A DNA stretch of 64,000 nt from Algibacter mikhailovii (GTDB lineage: Bacteria; Bacteroidota; Bacteroidia; Flavobacteriales; Flavobacteriaceae). This document shows positions 48,512 to 58,165 of the stretch, piece after piece. The notes beneath the pieces were generated by a model that worked only from the letters and a program-made list of their open reading frames with translations, ran no database searches and was not told where the DNA came from. The position numbers and the translations under genes were made by a program. Location of the stretch: positions 248,001 through 312,000 of the forward strand of contig NZ_BMWZ01000003.1 of assembly GCF_014651495.1 (NCBI RefSeq). Reading direction: 5' to 3'. How positions within the stretch are numbered: the first letter of the stretch is position 1; the number at the start of each line of letters is the position of its first letter.

Positions 48512-49900
48512 TTAGTTATCTGCTAAGTCAAAACCTTCTGCTTCCTCAAGATGCATATCGCCCTCTTCATCTTCAACGCCATGTGTTAATACCTCTAACT
48601 TCTTTCGTACTAAAAGCACCAAAGCACCTAATACTACACAAAAGACTGCTATACCCGTAAATATTGTATATTCTCCTAAGCTTTCTGACCATTCCCCCAA
48701 TAAACCAGCAAGTTTACTTCCAAAACCAGTCATAGCAAAATAAACCCCCATCATAATTGAAGCGTACTTCACAGGAGCTAATTTGGTTATAAAAGATAAT
48801 GCCACAGGAGACAAACATAATTCCCCTACAGTATGAAACAAGTAAGCCAAAACCAACCAATACATTGCTGATGTACCTGTAGACTCAAATTGAGCAGTTG
48901 CCCCTGTCATAAAAAAGAAACCTGTTCCCATTATAATTAATCCAACGATCATCTTAAACAAAGACGTAGACACTTTTCCTTTCAATTTTCTATTGGCCCA
49001 AAACAAGGCCACAGAAGTTCCTAAGAAGATAATAAACATGGCATTTAACGACTGAAACCAAGACGCAGGAACTTGCCACCCCATTAACATTCTATTGGTT
49101 TTTTCCATAGTATAAATATTCATTAGTCCTCCTGCTTGTTCAAATGCTCCCCAAAACACAATAACTAATAGAAAAGAGATTAGTAGCACAACCACCCTAT
49201 CTTTTTCAATTTTAGTTAATGGCTTTTTCAATAACGCCTTCTCTTCTTCATTCTGAGAAGCCCCAAGGAAATTTCCAACACTGGCTAAATGCTTTTGACC
49301 AAGAACATATTGCAATATCCCTAATCCCATACCTATTCCTGCTAGACCAAATCCATAATGCCAACCATATACTTCTCCCACATAACCAACAATTAAACTA
49401 GAAAGAAAAGCACCAACATTAATACCTATATAGAAAATGGTAAAGCCCTTATCTCTTCTAATATCCCCGGTTTTATATAAACCACCAACCATGGTTGATA
49501 TGTTAGGTTTTAGCATACCGACTCCGCATACAATAAGTATTAACCCAGTGTAAAATGCCCACATTTGTTCAACCGCCAAAATACTATGTCCAAAAAGCAA
49601 CAATACACCGCCAACAAGAACAGATTTTTTCTGTCCTAAAAATTTATCAGCAATAATTCCCCCGGGTATAGACATCACGTAAACCATCATAGTATACCAA
49701 CCATACAAAGCCAAGGCTTCGCCATTTGTCCAACCTAATCCAGCATTTTCAACATCCGTCTGAGCCACTAAATACAAAACCAAAATAGCACGCATACCAT
49801 AGTAAGAAAACCGTTCCCACATTTCAGTAAAAAAGAGCACATATAATCCTACCGGATGCCCAAACAGTTCTTTTTGCTTTATCGTTTCTGAATTCGCCAT
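48512..49900 (-). CDS. POT/PTR-family proton-dependent oligopeptide transporter
   Basis: A 462-residue member of the same family with VLFFTEMWERFSYYGMRAIL, FYIGINVGAFLSSLIVG and LFHTVGELCLSPVALS. The C-terminus has an acidic tail (DEEGDMHLEEAEG). It is 31 bases downstream of the dipeptidyl peptidase gene. Close likeness to its neighbour points to a tandem duplication followed by divergence. Confidence 0.95.
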   Translation of the reverse strand: MANSETIKQKELFGHPVGLYVLFFTEMWERFSYYGMRAILVLYLVAQTDVENAGLGWTNGEALALYGWYTMMVYVMSIPGGIIADKFLGQKKSVLVGGVLLLFGHSILAVEQMWAFYTGLILIVCGVGMLKPNISTMVGGLYKTGDIRRDKGFTIFYIGINVGAFLSSLIVGYVGEVYGWHYGFGLAGIGMGLGILQYVLGQKHLASVGNFLGASQNEEEKALLKKPLTKIEKDRVVVLLISFLLVIVFWGAFEQAGGLMNIYTMEKTNRMLMGWQVPASWFQSLNAMFIIFLGTSVALFWANRKLKGKVSTSLFKMIVGLIIMGTGFFFMTGATAQFESTGTSAMYWLVLAYLFHTVGELCLSPVALSFITKLAPVKYASIMMGVYFAMTGFGSKLAGLLGEWSESLGEYTIFTGIAVFCVVLGALVLLVRKKLEVLTHGVEDEEGDMHLEEAEGFDLADN

Positions 49901-49931
49901 AAATATTTTTGTTGTTGGTTAGTATTATTTT

Positions 49932-52130
49932 TTAATCTTCAATATCAAGATTAAATGACTCATGAATAAATTTAGTCATTTTTCTAAACAGATGAAGTCG
50001 TGTATTTCCGCCATAAATGCTATGATTCTTATCTGGATAAATAGCCCATTCAAAATCCTTATCCGCTTGAATAAGCGCTTCTGCTAGTCGCATCGTATTT
50101 TGAACATGCACGTTATCATCTGCAGATCCATGTACCAATAAAAAATCACCCTTTAATTGATCGACATGACTTAAAGGTGAATTATTATCATAACCTCCTT
50201 CATTTTCTTGAGGGGTAGTCAAATAGCGTTCTGTATAAATGGTATCATAAAACCTCCAACTTGTCACAGGAGCTACAGCAATAGCCATCGAAAACACATC
50301 ATTGCCTTGAAACAGACAATTACTACTCATAAAACCACCATAACTCCAGCCCCAAATCCCTATTCTCTCTGCATCAATATACGGAAGCTCTCCTAATTGT
50401 TTAGCCGCTTGAATCTGGTCTTCAACTTCATATTTCCCTAATTCATTTTGAGTTACTTTTTTAAATTTAGCACCTTTGAATCCGGTACCCCTGCCATCTA
50501 TACAAACCACAATTACACCTTGTTGAGCAAGTAATTGATACCAGTAATCATTAGCAGAATACCACTTATTAGCTACTTCTTGTGAACCTGGTCCTGAATA
50601 CTGAGTCATTAACAAAGGGTATTGCTTAGACGCATCAAAGTCAAGTGGCTTTATAGTCCACATATTCAATTCATTTCCATTTACACTAATACTACCAAAC
50701 TCCTTTTTAGAAAACTTATAGGTATCAAGTGTTTTAGCCACAGCTTCATTATCCTTTATCTTTTTAATTAAATCTCCCGATTTGGCTTTATGTAACGAAT
50801 ATGTTGTTGGAGAAGTTGCACTAGTATGGGTATTAATGAAAAACGAAAAATCTGCACTAAAATCAGCTTTATTTGTACCATCATTTTTTGATAGTCTAGT
50901 TTTATTTCGCCCGTTTAGCTTGATTCCAAATACATCTCTATTAATAGAACCATTTTCTACAGATTGATAATAAACCGTCTTATTTTCTTCATCAAACCCA
51001 TAATAATTGGTCACTTCCCAGTTTCCTTTAGTCACTTGAGTAATCAATTTTCCATTCTTATTATAATGATAAATATGATTGTAACCATCTTTTTCACTGG
51101 TCCAAATAAAACTATTATCTTCTAAAAAGGTTAAGTAATCAGTTACCTCAACATAAGCTTCATCCTTATCTTGAAGAATTAGTTCAGCTGAGTCTTTATC
51201 TGTATCAAACATCCACAAATCGAGTTGATTTTGATGTCTGTTTATAAATTGCGCACTTAACACCTGAGGATCATTGGTCCATGCTATTCTTGGAATGTAA
51301 AAATCTTCATAAACCGTTGTTGTTTTTAACGCTTCCAAAGTATTAGTCTTTAAATCATAGACATGCAAAGACACTTCAGAATTAGGCTCACCTGCTTTGG
51401 GATACTTAAAGACATGTTGCGTTTGATACAAAGTTTCGCCATAAACATCCATTGAAAATTCAGGGACTTTAGTTTCATCAAATCGAATAAAAGCAATTTT
51501 ATCATTATTAGCATTCCAGTCAAAGGCTTTTACAATTGAAAACTCTTCTTCATACACCCAGTCTGCAATACCATTAATTACCTTATTTTTTTCACCATCT
51601 GATGTTATTTGAACAATTGTATTAGACACCAAGTCTTTAACATACAAATTATTGTCTTTGGCAAAAGCGAGTTTATTTCCGTCTGGAGAAAAGGTAGGTT
51701 CTTGAATTTGATCTTCAGAAATTAATTCCAAACCTTTTGTTTGCACATCATACACATAGTAATGCCCTTTTGATGACCTCCTGAATATAGGTTCTTCATT
51801 AGCAGTAAGTATTACTTTCTTTTCGTCCTCACTAAAGGTATAGTCTATAAAATAAGGCATTGCTTCCAGATCTTTAGAACTTACGATAGTGCTTACTTTT
51901 TCTAAAGTCTCATAATCGTATACATCTATAGATGTACTTCTACTAGCTCTATCAAAGTTTAATACTGAATACTGCTTGCCATTAGCCATTGAATGCAAGG
52001 CATCCATATAATCCTGTCTAAAAGTGCCGTTTTTCCAAATATCTTCAAGTGTAATTTCTTTAGTTTGTGCTGTTAGTATTGAGGAGATTATAACACAAAC
52101 AAAAAAGGAGAATTTTAGGTATTTCATCAA
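49932..52130 (-). CDS. Dipeptidyl peptidase IV-like S9 serine peptidase
   Basis: A 732-residue exported peptidase: signal peptide (about 1-21, ending LTAQ), an N-terminal eight-blade beta-propeller of the DPP IV type (about 40-490) with the DWVYEEEF substrate-anchor motif (two Glu that bind the free amino terminus), and a C-terminal alpha/beta hydrolase domain with GIWGWSYGGFMSS (Ser near 595) and DKNHSIYGG (His near 703). It removes Xaa-Pro or Xaa-Ala dipeptides from N-termini. The two POT genes follow, so released dipeptides can be imported. Confidence 0.95.
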   Translation of the reverse strand: MMKYLKFSFFVCVIISSILTAQTKEITLEDIWKNGTFRQDYMDALHSMANGKQYSVLNFDRASRSTSIDVYDYETLEKVSTIVSSKDLEAMPYFIDYTFSEDEKKVILTANEEPIFRRSSKGHYYVYDVQTKGLELISEDQIQEPTFSPDGNKLAFAKDNNLYVKDLVSNTIVQITSDGEKNKVINGIADWVYEEEFSIVKAFDWNANNDKIAFIRFDETKVPEFSMDVYGETLYQTQHVFKYPKAGEPNSEVSLHVYDLKTNTLEALKTTTVYEDFYIPRIAWTNDPQVLSAQFINRHQNQLDLWMFDTDKDSAELILQDKDEAYVEVTDYLTFLEDNSFIWTSEKDGYNHIYHYNKNGKLITQVTKGNWEVTNYYGFDEENKTVYYQSVENGSINRDVFGIKLNGRNKTRLSKNDGTNKADFSADFSFFINTHTSATSPTTYSLHKAKSGDLIKKIKDNEAVAKTLDTYKFSKKEFGSISVNGNELNMWTIKPLDFDASKQYPLLMTQYSGPGSQEVANKWYSANDYWYQLLAQQGVIVVCIDGRGTGFKGAKFKKVTQNELGKYEVEDQIQAAKQLGELPYIDAERIGIWGWSYGGFMSSNCLFQGNDVFSMAIAVAPVTSWRFYDTIYTERYLTTPQENEGGYDNNSPLSHVDQLKGDFLLVHGSADDNVHVQNTMRLAEALIQADKDFEWAIYPDKNHSIYGGNTRLHLFRKMTKFIHESFNLDIED

Positions 52131-52225
52131 AATAAATGTTTATTCCATAAAGCGATGTCAAGATTACTAAAAAATCTTCAAAATACCACACTTATTAACA
52201 CTTAAATAACCCGTTTCAAAAAGAT

Positions 52226-52259
52226 TTTGTTACAATTTAATACCAAGATCTTATCTTTG
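52226..52259 (+). promoter_or_regulatory. Promoter of the HMG-CoA reductase gene (TTTG / TATCTTTG)
   Basis: TTTG at 52226-52229 and an exact -7 box TATCTTTG at 52252-52259 are separated by 22 bases, which fits the Bacteroidota promoter pattern. Transcription would begin near 52266, 12 bases before the ATG at 52278. Confidence 0.75.
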
Positions 52260-52277
52260 CGTTACAAATTAAAATCT

Positions 52278-53606
52278 ATGAGTAAATCTATTTCAGGCTT
52301 TTCCAAACTTTCCAAATCAAAAAAAATTGACTGGATTGTTAGTACGTACTTTTCAAATGCGGAAAGTGCCAAAAACATTTTAATACAGTATTGGAATAAC
52401 AATGAAAAACTGCAACAACTTCATGATGAATTTATTGAAAACACGATAACCAATTACTATTTGCCGCTTGGTGTAGCTCCTAATTTTTTAATAAACGACA
52501 AACTCTATACAATTCCAATGGCCATTGAAGAAAGTTCGGTTGTAGCGGCAGCTAGTAAAGCTGCCAAATTTTGGCTAGAACGTGGTGGATTTAAAACAAA
52601 AGTTATATCAACAACTAAAATTGGACAAGTTCACTTTAAGTTTTCAGGTAATATAAACACTTTACAACCTTTCTTTAATGCGCTCAAACCAAAACTTATT
52701 GAGGAGTCTAGTGATATTACAAAAAATATGACCAAGCGAGGTGGGGGCATACTTGATATTGAACTGCGTGACAAAACCGCCGAACTAGAAAATTATTACC
52801 AATTGCATGCGTCTTTTGAAACCTTAGATGCCATGGGTGCCAATTTTATAAATTCTTGTTTAGAGCAATTTGCAAAAACACTTAAGTCTGAAGCATTAAA
52901 ACACCAAGGTTTTTCGGAAGACGAACGAGGTATTGATGTTATAATGAGTATTTTATCAAACTATGTACCTGATTGCCTTGTAAGAGCAGAAGTGAGTTGT
53001 CCAGTTGAAGATTTGAGTGAAAACAAAGCCTTGTCTGGTGAAGCCTTTGCCCATAAATTTATAGAAGCGGTTAATATTGCCGAAATAGAACCGTTCCGAG
53101 CCGTTACGCATAATAAAGGTGTAATGAATGGTATTGACGCTGTGATTTTAGCTACCGGAAATGACTTTAGAGCTGTAGAGGCAGGTGTTCACGCCTATGC
53201 CTCGCGTCATGGGAGGTACAGCAGTTTAACTCATGCCAAAGTAGAAGATGGTATTTTTACATTTTGGACAGAAATCCCTTTAGCCTTAGGAACTGTGGGC
53301 GGTTTAACAGGGTTACACCCGTTAGTAAAATTATCGCTAGAAATGCTCCATAACCCTTCTGCTAAAGAGCTCATGCAGATTGTAGCTGTGGCGGGACTGG
53401 CTCAGAATTTTGCAGCATTACGGTCCTTAACTACCACCGGAATTCAACAAGGACATATGAAAATGCATCTCATGAACATATTAAATCAATTTGAAGCTAA
53501 TACTGACGAAAAAGAGGTGCTCACTGCCCATTTTAAAAACAATACAGTATCACATAGCGCGGTCACGGAAGCTTTAAACAAATTACGGGTTGACGGTGAA
53601 AAGTAA
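52278..53606 (+). CDS. Hydroxymethylglutaryl-CoA reductase, class II type
   Basis: I choose the ATG at 52278 (442 residues), because an upstream in-frame start at 52227 would lie inside the promoter. The protein is cytoplasmic without membrane segments. Class II blocks are visible: IPMAIEESSVVAAASKAAKF (catalytic Glu), LDAMGANFINSCLEQF (cofactor-binding), HNKGVMNGIDAVILATGND (catalytic Lys) and GIQQGHMKMHLMNI near the C-terminus (catalytic His). It links HMG-CoA and mevalonate. The kinase gene overlaps its end, so it most likely works in isoprenoid synthesis rather than mevalonate breakdown. Confidence 0.94.
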   Translation: MSKSISGFSKLSKSKKIDWIVSTYFSNAESAKNILIQYWNNNEKLQQLHDEFIENTITNYYLPLGVAPNFLINDKLYTIPMAIEESSVVAAASKAAKFWLERGGFKTKVISTTKIGQVHFKFSGNINTLQPFFNALKPKLIEESSDITKNMTKRGGGILDIELRDKTAELENYYQLHASFETLDAMGANFINSCLEQFAKTLKSEALKHQGFSEDERGIDVIMSILSNYVPDCLVRAEVSCPVEDLSENKALSGEAFAHKFIEAVNIAEIEPFRAVTHNKGVMNGIDAVILATGNDFRAVEAGVHAYASRHGRYSSLTHAKVEDGIFTFWTEIPLALGTVGGLTGLHPLVKLSLEMLHNPSAKELMQIVAVAGLAQNFAALRSLTTTGIQQGHMKMHLMNILNQFEANTDEKEVLTAHFKNNTVSHSAVTEALNKLRVDGEK

Positions 53607-54510
53607 AACCTTTTACAGTAACGGCAAACTGCTTATCTCAGGTGAATACGTGATACTTGACGGCGCTAAAGCTTTGGCACTACCAACCAAACAGGGGCAG
53701 TCTTTAAATATTGAACCTATTAATGATAATAGGCTATTATGGGAAAGTTTTGATCATAAGGGGGACCTTTGGTTTAGTGATGTTTTTGAGATAAAAAATG
53801 GATCCATTGAAAGTCGTAACTCCAATGAAATTACACAAAGACTTATTCAAATATTACAGGCAACATTTACTTTAAATCCGGCTTTTATAGATAACATAAA
53901 AGGATTTAAAGTCACTACATTATTAGATTTCCCAACTAACTGGGGACTAGGAACATCATCGACATTAATAAATAATATAGCTCAATGGGCAGAAGTAAGC
54001 CCCTATAAACTTCTAAGCCAAACCTTTGGAGGCAGTGGTTATGATATTGCCTGTGCACAACATAGTACAGGTATCATATATCAAATCGAAAACGAGATAC
54101 CAACAGTAACTAAAGTTGAATTCAATCCTAACTTTAAAAACAACCTGTTTTTTATTCATTTAAACAAAAAACAGAATAGTAGGGCAGGCATTAAGCACTA
54201 TCACGAAAACAAAAAAGACATTACCGCAGCACTGGCGGAAATAAATGATATCTCCATGGCAATGGTTGAGGCTAAAACATTGGATGAGTTTGAACACTTA
54301 ATCCATCAACACGAGGGTCTCATTGCCAAAATAACAAATCAGACACCTGTAAAATCGCTATTTTTTAAAGATTTTAATGGTGCCATAAAAAGTTTAGGAG
54401 CTTGGGGTGGTGATTTTGTCTTGGCAGCCTCAAAAGAAGACCCAACGCCTTACTTTAACTCCAAAGGATATCATACTGTGCTTCCTTTCAATGACATTAT
54501 TTTGAATTAA
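53590..54510 (+). CDS. GYDIA-family GHMP kinase (mevalonate-pathway kinase)
   Basis: A protein of about 305 residues of the GHMP kinase superfamily. It has the substrate-side N-terminus GKLLISGEYVILDGAKALA, the ATP loop WGLGTSSTLINNIAQW and the signature GGSGYDIACA that names the flavobacterial GYDIA family. The start is either TTG at 53590 or, more likely, GTG at 53596; both overlap the HMG-CoA reductase end. By context it phosphorylates mevalonate or a later intermediate. Which one cannot be read from the sequence. Confidence 0.88.
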   Translation: MTVKSKTFYSNGKLLISGEYVILDGAKALALPTKQGQSLNIEPINDNRLLWESFDHKGDLWFSDVFEIKNGSIESRNSNEITQRLIQILQATFTLNPAFIDNIKGFKVTTLLDFPTNWGLGTSSTLINNIAQWAEVSPYKLLSQTFGGSGYDIACAQHSTGIIYQIENEIPTVTKVEFNPNFKNNLFFIHLNKKQNSRAGIKHYHENKKDITAALAEINDISMAMVEAKTLDEFEHLIHQHEGLIAKITNQTPVKSLFFKDFNGAIKSLGAWGGDFVLAASKEDPTPYFNSKGYHTVLPFNDIILN

Positions 54511-54511
54511 T

Positions 54512-55501
54512 ATGTTTTTGATTACATATCATTTCAAAATAAAATTCGCACTTATACTTTGTTTATTATCATTAACGAACATAATGTATGGCCAAGATGA
54601 TAAAGAAATTAAATACGCCTTAGAAATTTCATCAGATAATGATGCATTTGCAATTTGGGAAAATTTTGACAGATACTATACTTTTGGTATTGGGCCAAAA
54701 TTCTATCTAAAAACAGAAAAACTACTTGGATTACAAAAATTATTCAAGAAAAAAAACGATTACTTCTTTGCGTTTGGCTTACGATCAGAGGGCTACACCC
54801 CTACGAGACAATCCTATGACTCTACTTTACCTTCAGATTCACTTTCATTTGACAGACCTTTTGCAGGACTACTTTATGGTACATTAAAAGCTACTTATAC
54901 TTTTGACCAGGCATTTATAAAAACTGAATTCCTTTTTGGAGTCATGGGACCATCAGCCTTTGCCAAGGAAATTCAAAACTGGCTACATAGCCAATTACCA
55001 ACCAGTGATGAAGTTGAAGGATGGGAATATCAAATACCCGACCAAGTCATTATTAATTTTAATATTCGAGGAACATATACCATACATAATATTACGGATT
55101 GGTTTGATATTTACGCTTCTGCAGAAGCGCGCTTAGGAAACTTGTATATAGATGCCACACCCTTAATAGGCCTTAGAATTGGTAAGTTTACCTCACTCAC
55201 TAAATCTACGGTGTACAACAATCATCTTTTAGCACCACTAAACATTAAGGAGATTTTTTTCAGAAGTTCTTTTGCAGCCACTTTTACCGCCTTTAATGGC
55301 ACGGCACAGGGAAACCTATTCAATAATGACTTTCCTTATACTTTAAATAGTATTAACCATTTTCACACCACACTATCAAATGGTATATTCATAGCTTTTA
55401 ACAAAGTTTCATTGGGTTATGATAATATTTTCACCTTTGGAAAGGTTACCAAAGGGTCGCAACACATATATGGACGACTGAATTTTAGGTATCGCTTTTA
55501 A
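54512..55501 (+). CDS. LpxR-family outer-membrane lipid A deacylase
   Basis: A 329-residue protein with a signal peptide (about 1-27, ending MYGQD) and a beta-barrel of the LpxR (DUF2219) type. The family opening is SSDNDAFA with DRYYTFGIG, followed by SFDRPFAGLLYGT (RP-aG-y motif); the chain ends in an aromatic residue (YRF). LpxR removes the 3'-acyloxyacyl chain of lipid A in other Gram-negatives. It starts one base after the kinase stop codon, so it belongs to the same transcript although the functions seem unrelated. Confidence 0.87.
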   Translation: MFLITYHFKIKFALILCLLSLTNIMYGQDDKEIKYALEISSDNDAFAIWENFDRYYTFGIGPKFYLKTEKLLGLQKLFKKKNDYFFAFGLRSEGYTPTRQSYDSTLPSDSLSFDRPFAGLLYGTLKATYTFDQAFIKTEFLFGVMGPSAFAKEIQNWLHSQLPTSDEVEGWEYQIPDQVIINFNIRGTYTIHNITDWFDIYASAEARLGNLYIDATPLIGLRIGKFTSLTKSTVYNNHLLAPLNIKEIFFRSSFAATFTAFNGTAQGNLFNNDFPYTLNSINHFHTTLSNGIFIAFNKVSLGYDNIFTFGKVTKGSQHIYGRLNFRYRF

Positions 55502-55540
55502 ATAATCTCAGTTTGGTATATAATTAATTGGTACAGTTTT

Positions 55541-56623
55541 TTAATTAGAATACCAACGATAAAGGCTCTCAACTCCTTCTTCAAGATCAACGGTATGCTT
55601 CCAGCCCAATCCATGCAACTTTGAAGGGTCAGTTAGCTTTTTCGTCGTACCGTCAGGTTTAGTTGTATTAAAGAAAAATACTCCTTTAAATCCAACCTTA
55701 TTCTTAATAACCTCCGCTAAGGCTTTAATGGATATATCAACCCCAGTACCTATATTGATATGGGTATTTCGGATTTCCTTATTTGACTTGATATAACAAT
55801 CGGCAAACTGTCTATTTTCCATTAAGAAAACACATGCATCTGCCATATCTTCGCTCCACAAAAATTCCCTCATAGGTTCTCCTGTACCCCATATCTCTAA
55901 ATGAACGCCATCTTCTTTTCTTTGAATACCATACTTATCAAGCACTTGGTAAATTTCATCTTCTGCTGAAGAACCATTTACACCCTCAATAGGTAGACGT
56001 TCCAAATCTCTACGAATGGCATTCCAATCACCTTCCTCAAGAGCCTTACCCAAATGCATCTTACGAACAAGGGCCGGCAAAACATGAGACTTCTCTAAAT
56101 CAAAATTGTCATTAGGACCATATAAATTTGTAGGCATAACAGAAATGAAATTGGTCCCATATTGAAGATTATAGCTCTCGCACATTTTAATACCTGCTAT
56201 TTTTGCAATTGCATATGGCTCATTGGTATATTCTAAAGTACCTGTTAATAGGCTATCTTCTTTCATTGGCTGAGGACAATACTTCGGATAAATACAAGTA
56301 CTTCCTAAAAACAACAGTTTTTTCACCTTATTTAAATAACTCTGATGAATCACATTATTTTGAATCATAAGGTTGTCATAAATAAAATCGGCGCGATACA
56401 CATTGTTAGCAACAATACCACCAACTTTAGCTGCTGCAAGTATAACATAATCAGGCTTTTCTTGCTCAAAAAAAGCTGCCACAGCAGCTGTTTCTGTTAA
56501 ATCTAATTCTTTATGAGTTCGTGTTATAAAATTATTATAACCTTTTTCTTTTAGGTTCTTTAAAATAGCACTCCCAACCAAACCTCTATGACCCGCAACA
56601 TAAATTTTAGAGTTTTTTTTCAT
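55541..56623 (-). CDS. fcl: GDP-L-fucose synthase
   Basis: I start at the ATG at 56623 (360 residues), which puts the Rossmann motif VAGHRGLVGSAI right at the N-terminus; an upstream in-frame ATG at 56659 adds 12 residues without support. The active site has FLGSTCIYPK and EPYAIAKIAG (Tyr-x-x-x-Lys). An insertion of about 40 residues (around 205-245, DEIYQVLDKYGI) is typical of the Bacteroidota form. It converts GDP-4-keto-6-deoxy-mannose to GDP-L-fucose. It follows gmd. Confidence 0.95.
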   Translation of the reverse strand: MKKNSKIYVAGHRGLVGSAILKNLKEKGYNNFITRTHKELDLTETAAVAAFFEQEKPDYVILAAAKVGGIVANNVYRADFIYDNLMIQNNVIHQSYLNKVKKLLFLGSTCIYPKYCPQPMKEDSLLTGTLEYTNEPYAIAKIAGIKMCESYNLQYGTNFISVMPTNLYGPNDNFDLEKSHVLPALVRKMHLGKALEEGDWNAIRRDLERLPIEGVNGSSAEDEIYQVLDKYGIQRKEDGVHLEIWGTGEPMREFLWSEDMADACVFLMENRQFADCYIKSNKEIRNTHINIGTGVDISIKALAEVIKNKVGFKGVFFFNTTKPDGTTKKLTDPSKLHGLGWKHTVDLEEGVESLYRWYSN

Positions 56624-56673
56624 AAATAAGTTTTTCTCATTATAACTATTGAATCCCATTAGCTTATAAAAGG

Positions 56674-57801
56674 CTATTCAGCTTGGTTTAGAATTTCATG
56701 TCCAGCTTTGAGCAAATCAACATCCTTCTTCATTAACTTAACATCAGATTCCATCATATCTTTCACCAGAGCTTCCAAGTCATATTCTGGCACCCAGCCT
56801 AACTTTTCCTTGGCTTTCGTAGGGTCACCAATTAATAAATCAACCTCTGTTGGACGGAAATAAGTTGGATCAACAGATAAAACCTCTTTCCCTATTTCTA
56901 ATTGAAATTCTTTATTGCTGCATGATTTTACATACGCCTTTTCATTAACGCCTTTTCCCTTAAATTCTAATTCTATTCCAACCTCAAGAAAAGCCATATG
57001 TACGAAATCTCTAACTTTAGTAGTCACTCCAGTAGCAATAACCCAATCTTCAGCCTTATCAGCTTGTAAAATCATCCACATCATTCTTACATAATCCTTA
57101 GCATGTCCCCAATCTCTTTGGGCTTCAAGATTTCCTAAGTATATTTTTTCTTGCAATCCTAATGCTATTTTAGCAACTGCCCTTGTAATTTTTCTAGTTA
57201 CAAAAGTTTCTCCTCTTCTTGGAGATTCATGATTGAACAATATCCCATTACAAGCATATAAATTGTATGCCTCTCTGTAGTTCTTGGTAATCCAAAATCC
57301 ATAAATTTTAGCAACTCCATACGGAGAACGAGGATAAAAAGGTGAGTTTTCATCATAAAAACCTCTTTCATTTTTGTTTTCTGGCAAACCTCCATAAAGT
57401 TCTGAGGTAGAGGCCTGATAAATTCGAGTTTTCTTTTCTAAACCTAAAATACGCACCGCTTCCAAAATCCTTAAAGTTCCCAATCCATCAACATTACCTA
57501 CATACTCCGGACATTCAAAGGACACTTTTACGTGAGACATAGCACCCAAATTATAAATCTCATCTGGTTGACACTCTTGAATAATCCGTGTTAAATTCAT
57601 TGAATCTGTCAAGTCACCATAATGCAATTTTAATCTTAAGTCTTTTGCATGAGGATCTTGATACAAGTGGTCAATTCTATCTGTATTAAATAGAGAAGCT
57701 CTTCTTTTAATACCATGAACCATATAGCCTTTACTTAATAATAATTCCGCCAAATATGAACCGTCTTGCCCCGTAATACCAGTAATTAATGCCACTTTCA
57801 T
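56674..57801 (-). CDS. gmd: GDP-mannose 4,6-dehydratase
   Basis: I place the start at the ATG at 57801 (375 residues), where [20 protein letters not shown] begins directly; a TTG at 57819 is an alternative. The short-chain dehydrogenase active site shows [11 protein letters not shown] and [18 protein letters not shown]-specific blocks are [17 protein letters not shown] and [21 protein letters not shown]. It produces GDP-4-keto-6-deoxy-D-mannose, the substrate of fcl. It lies downstream of a UpxY-like gene across a 364-base leader. Confidence 0.96.
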   Translation of the reverse strand: MKVALITGITGQDGSYLAELLLSKGYMVHGIKRRASLFNTDRIDHLYQDPHAKDLRLKLHYGDLTDSMNLTRIIQECQPDEIYNLGAMSHVKVSFECPEYVGNVDGLGTLRILEAVRILGLEKKTRIYQASTSELYGGLPENKNERGFYDENSPFYPRSPYGVAKIYGFWITKNYREAYNLYACNGILFNHESPRRGETFVTRKITRAVAKIALGLQEKIYLGNLEAQRDWGHAKDYVRMMWMILQADKAEDWVIATGVTTKVRDFVHMAFLEVGIELEFKGKGVNEKAYVKSCSNKEFQLEIGKEVLSVDPTYFRPTEVDLLIGDPTKAKEKLGWVPEYDLEALVKDMMESDVKLMKKDVDLLKAGHEILNQAE

Positions 57802-58000
57802 AACAACTATTTTTTTCAAAGAATTTAATATTCTAGTTTGATTATATTCTATATTATTTGGATTGCAAAGAAAAGAATTAATAATTAACTCTACTAAACT
57901 AATGTCTTTAAAATTTATATGTTCTATACTTTAAAACTCTTTTGAAAAGACACAAAACATTGCCCCTCTTTAGTGCTGACATCACATTTACAACATTATA

Positions 58001-58020
58001 TTTAGTTTAAATAAACTAAA
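58001..58020. repeat. 20-bp palindrome (9-bp arms, 2-base centre)
   Basis: TTTAGTTTA at 58001-58009 and TAAACTAAA at 58012-58020 are perfectly complementary. The tight centre favours a dimeric-protein site over an RNA hairpin. Confidence 0.4.
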
Positions 58021-58075
58021 AACTTGTTAGATACCCTAAATACAGATAATCTGAAATTTAAAATTCATTTTTTAT

Positions 58076-58098
58076 TCTTAAAATAGCTAATTTTAAGA
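58076..58098. repeat. 9-bp inverted repeat, 5-base loop, in the leader
   Basis: TCTTAAAAT (58076-58084) and ATTTTAAGA (58090-58098) pair perfectly across a 5-base loop. It starts 68 bases after the UpxY-like stop codon. It could fold as an AT-rich hairpin in the leader RNA; there is no T-run long enough to call it a terminator with confidence. Confidence 0.4.
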
Positions 58099-58165
58099 TT
58101 TACACTTTTCATAGAAGTATTCTCTTTTGCGGATAGGTTTTACTATAACAAGAAAAACCAGCATT

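Larger units (their letters stand above)
57802..58165. other. Palindrome-rich leader between the UpxY-like gene and gmd
   Basis: No gene is visible. Two perfect inverted repeats stand out: TTTAGTTTA/TAAACTAAA at 58001-58020 and TCTTAAAAT/ATTTTAAGA at 58076-58098. No exact minus-strand TAnnTTTG box was found, so gmd-fcl may depend on read-through from the UpxY-like gene. Confidence 0.6.

Noticed and set aside
52227-52277. N-terminal extension of 17 residues on HMG-CoA reductase
   Set aside because: The region contains the -33 and -7 boxes and would lie upstream of the transcript start.
55511-55557. TTGGTAT/ATACCAA inverted repeat at the end of fcl
   Set aside because: Arms are short, the loop is over 30 bases and one arm is fcl coding sequence; too weak for a terminator call.
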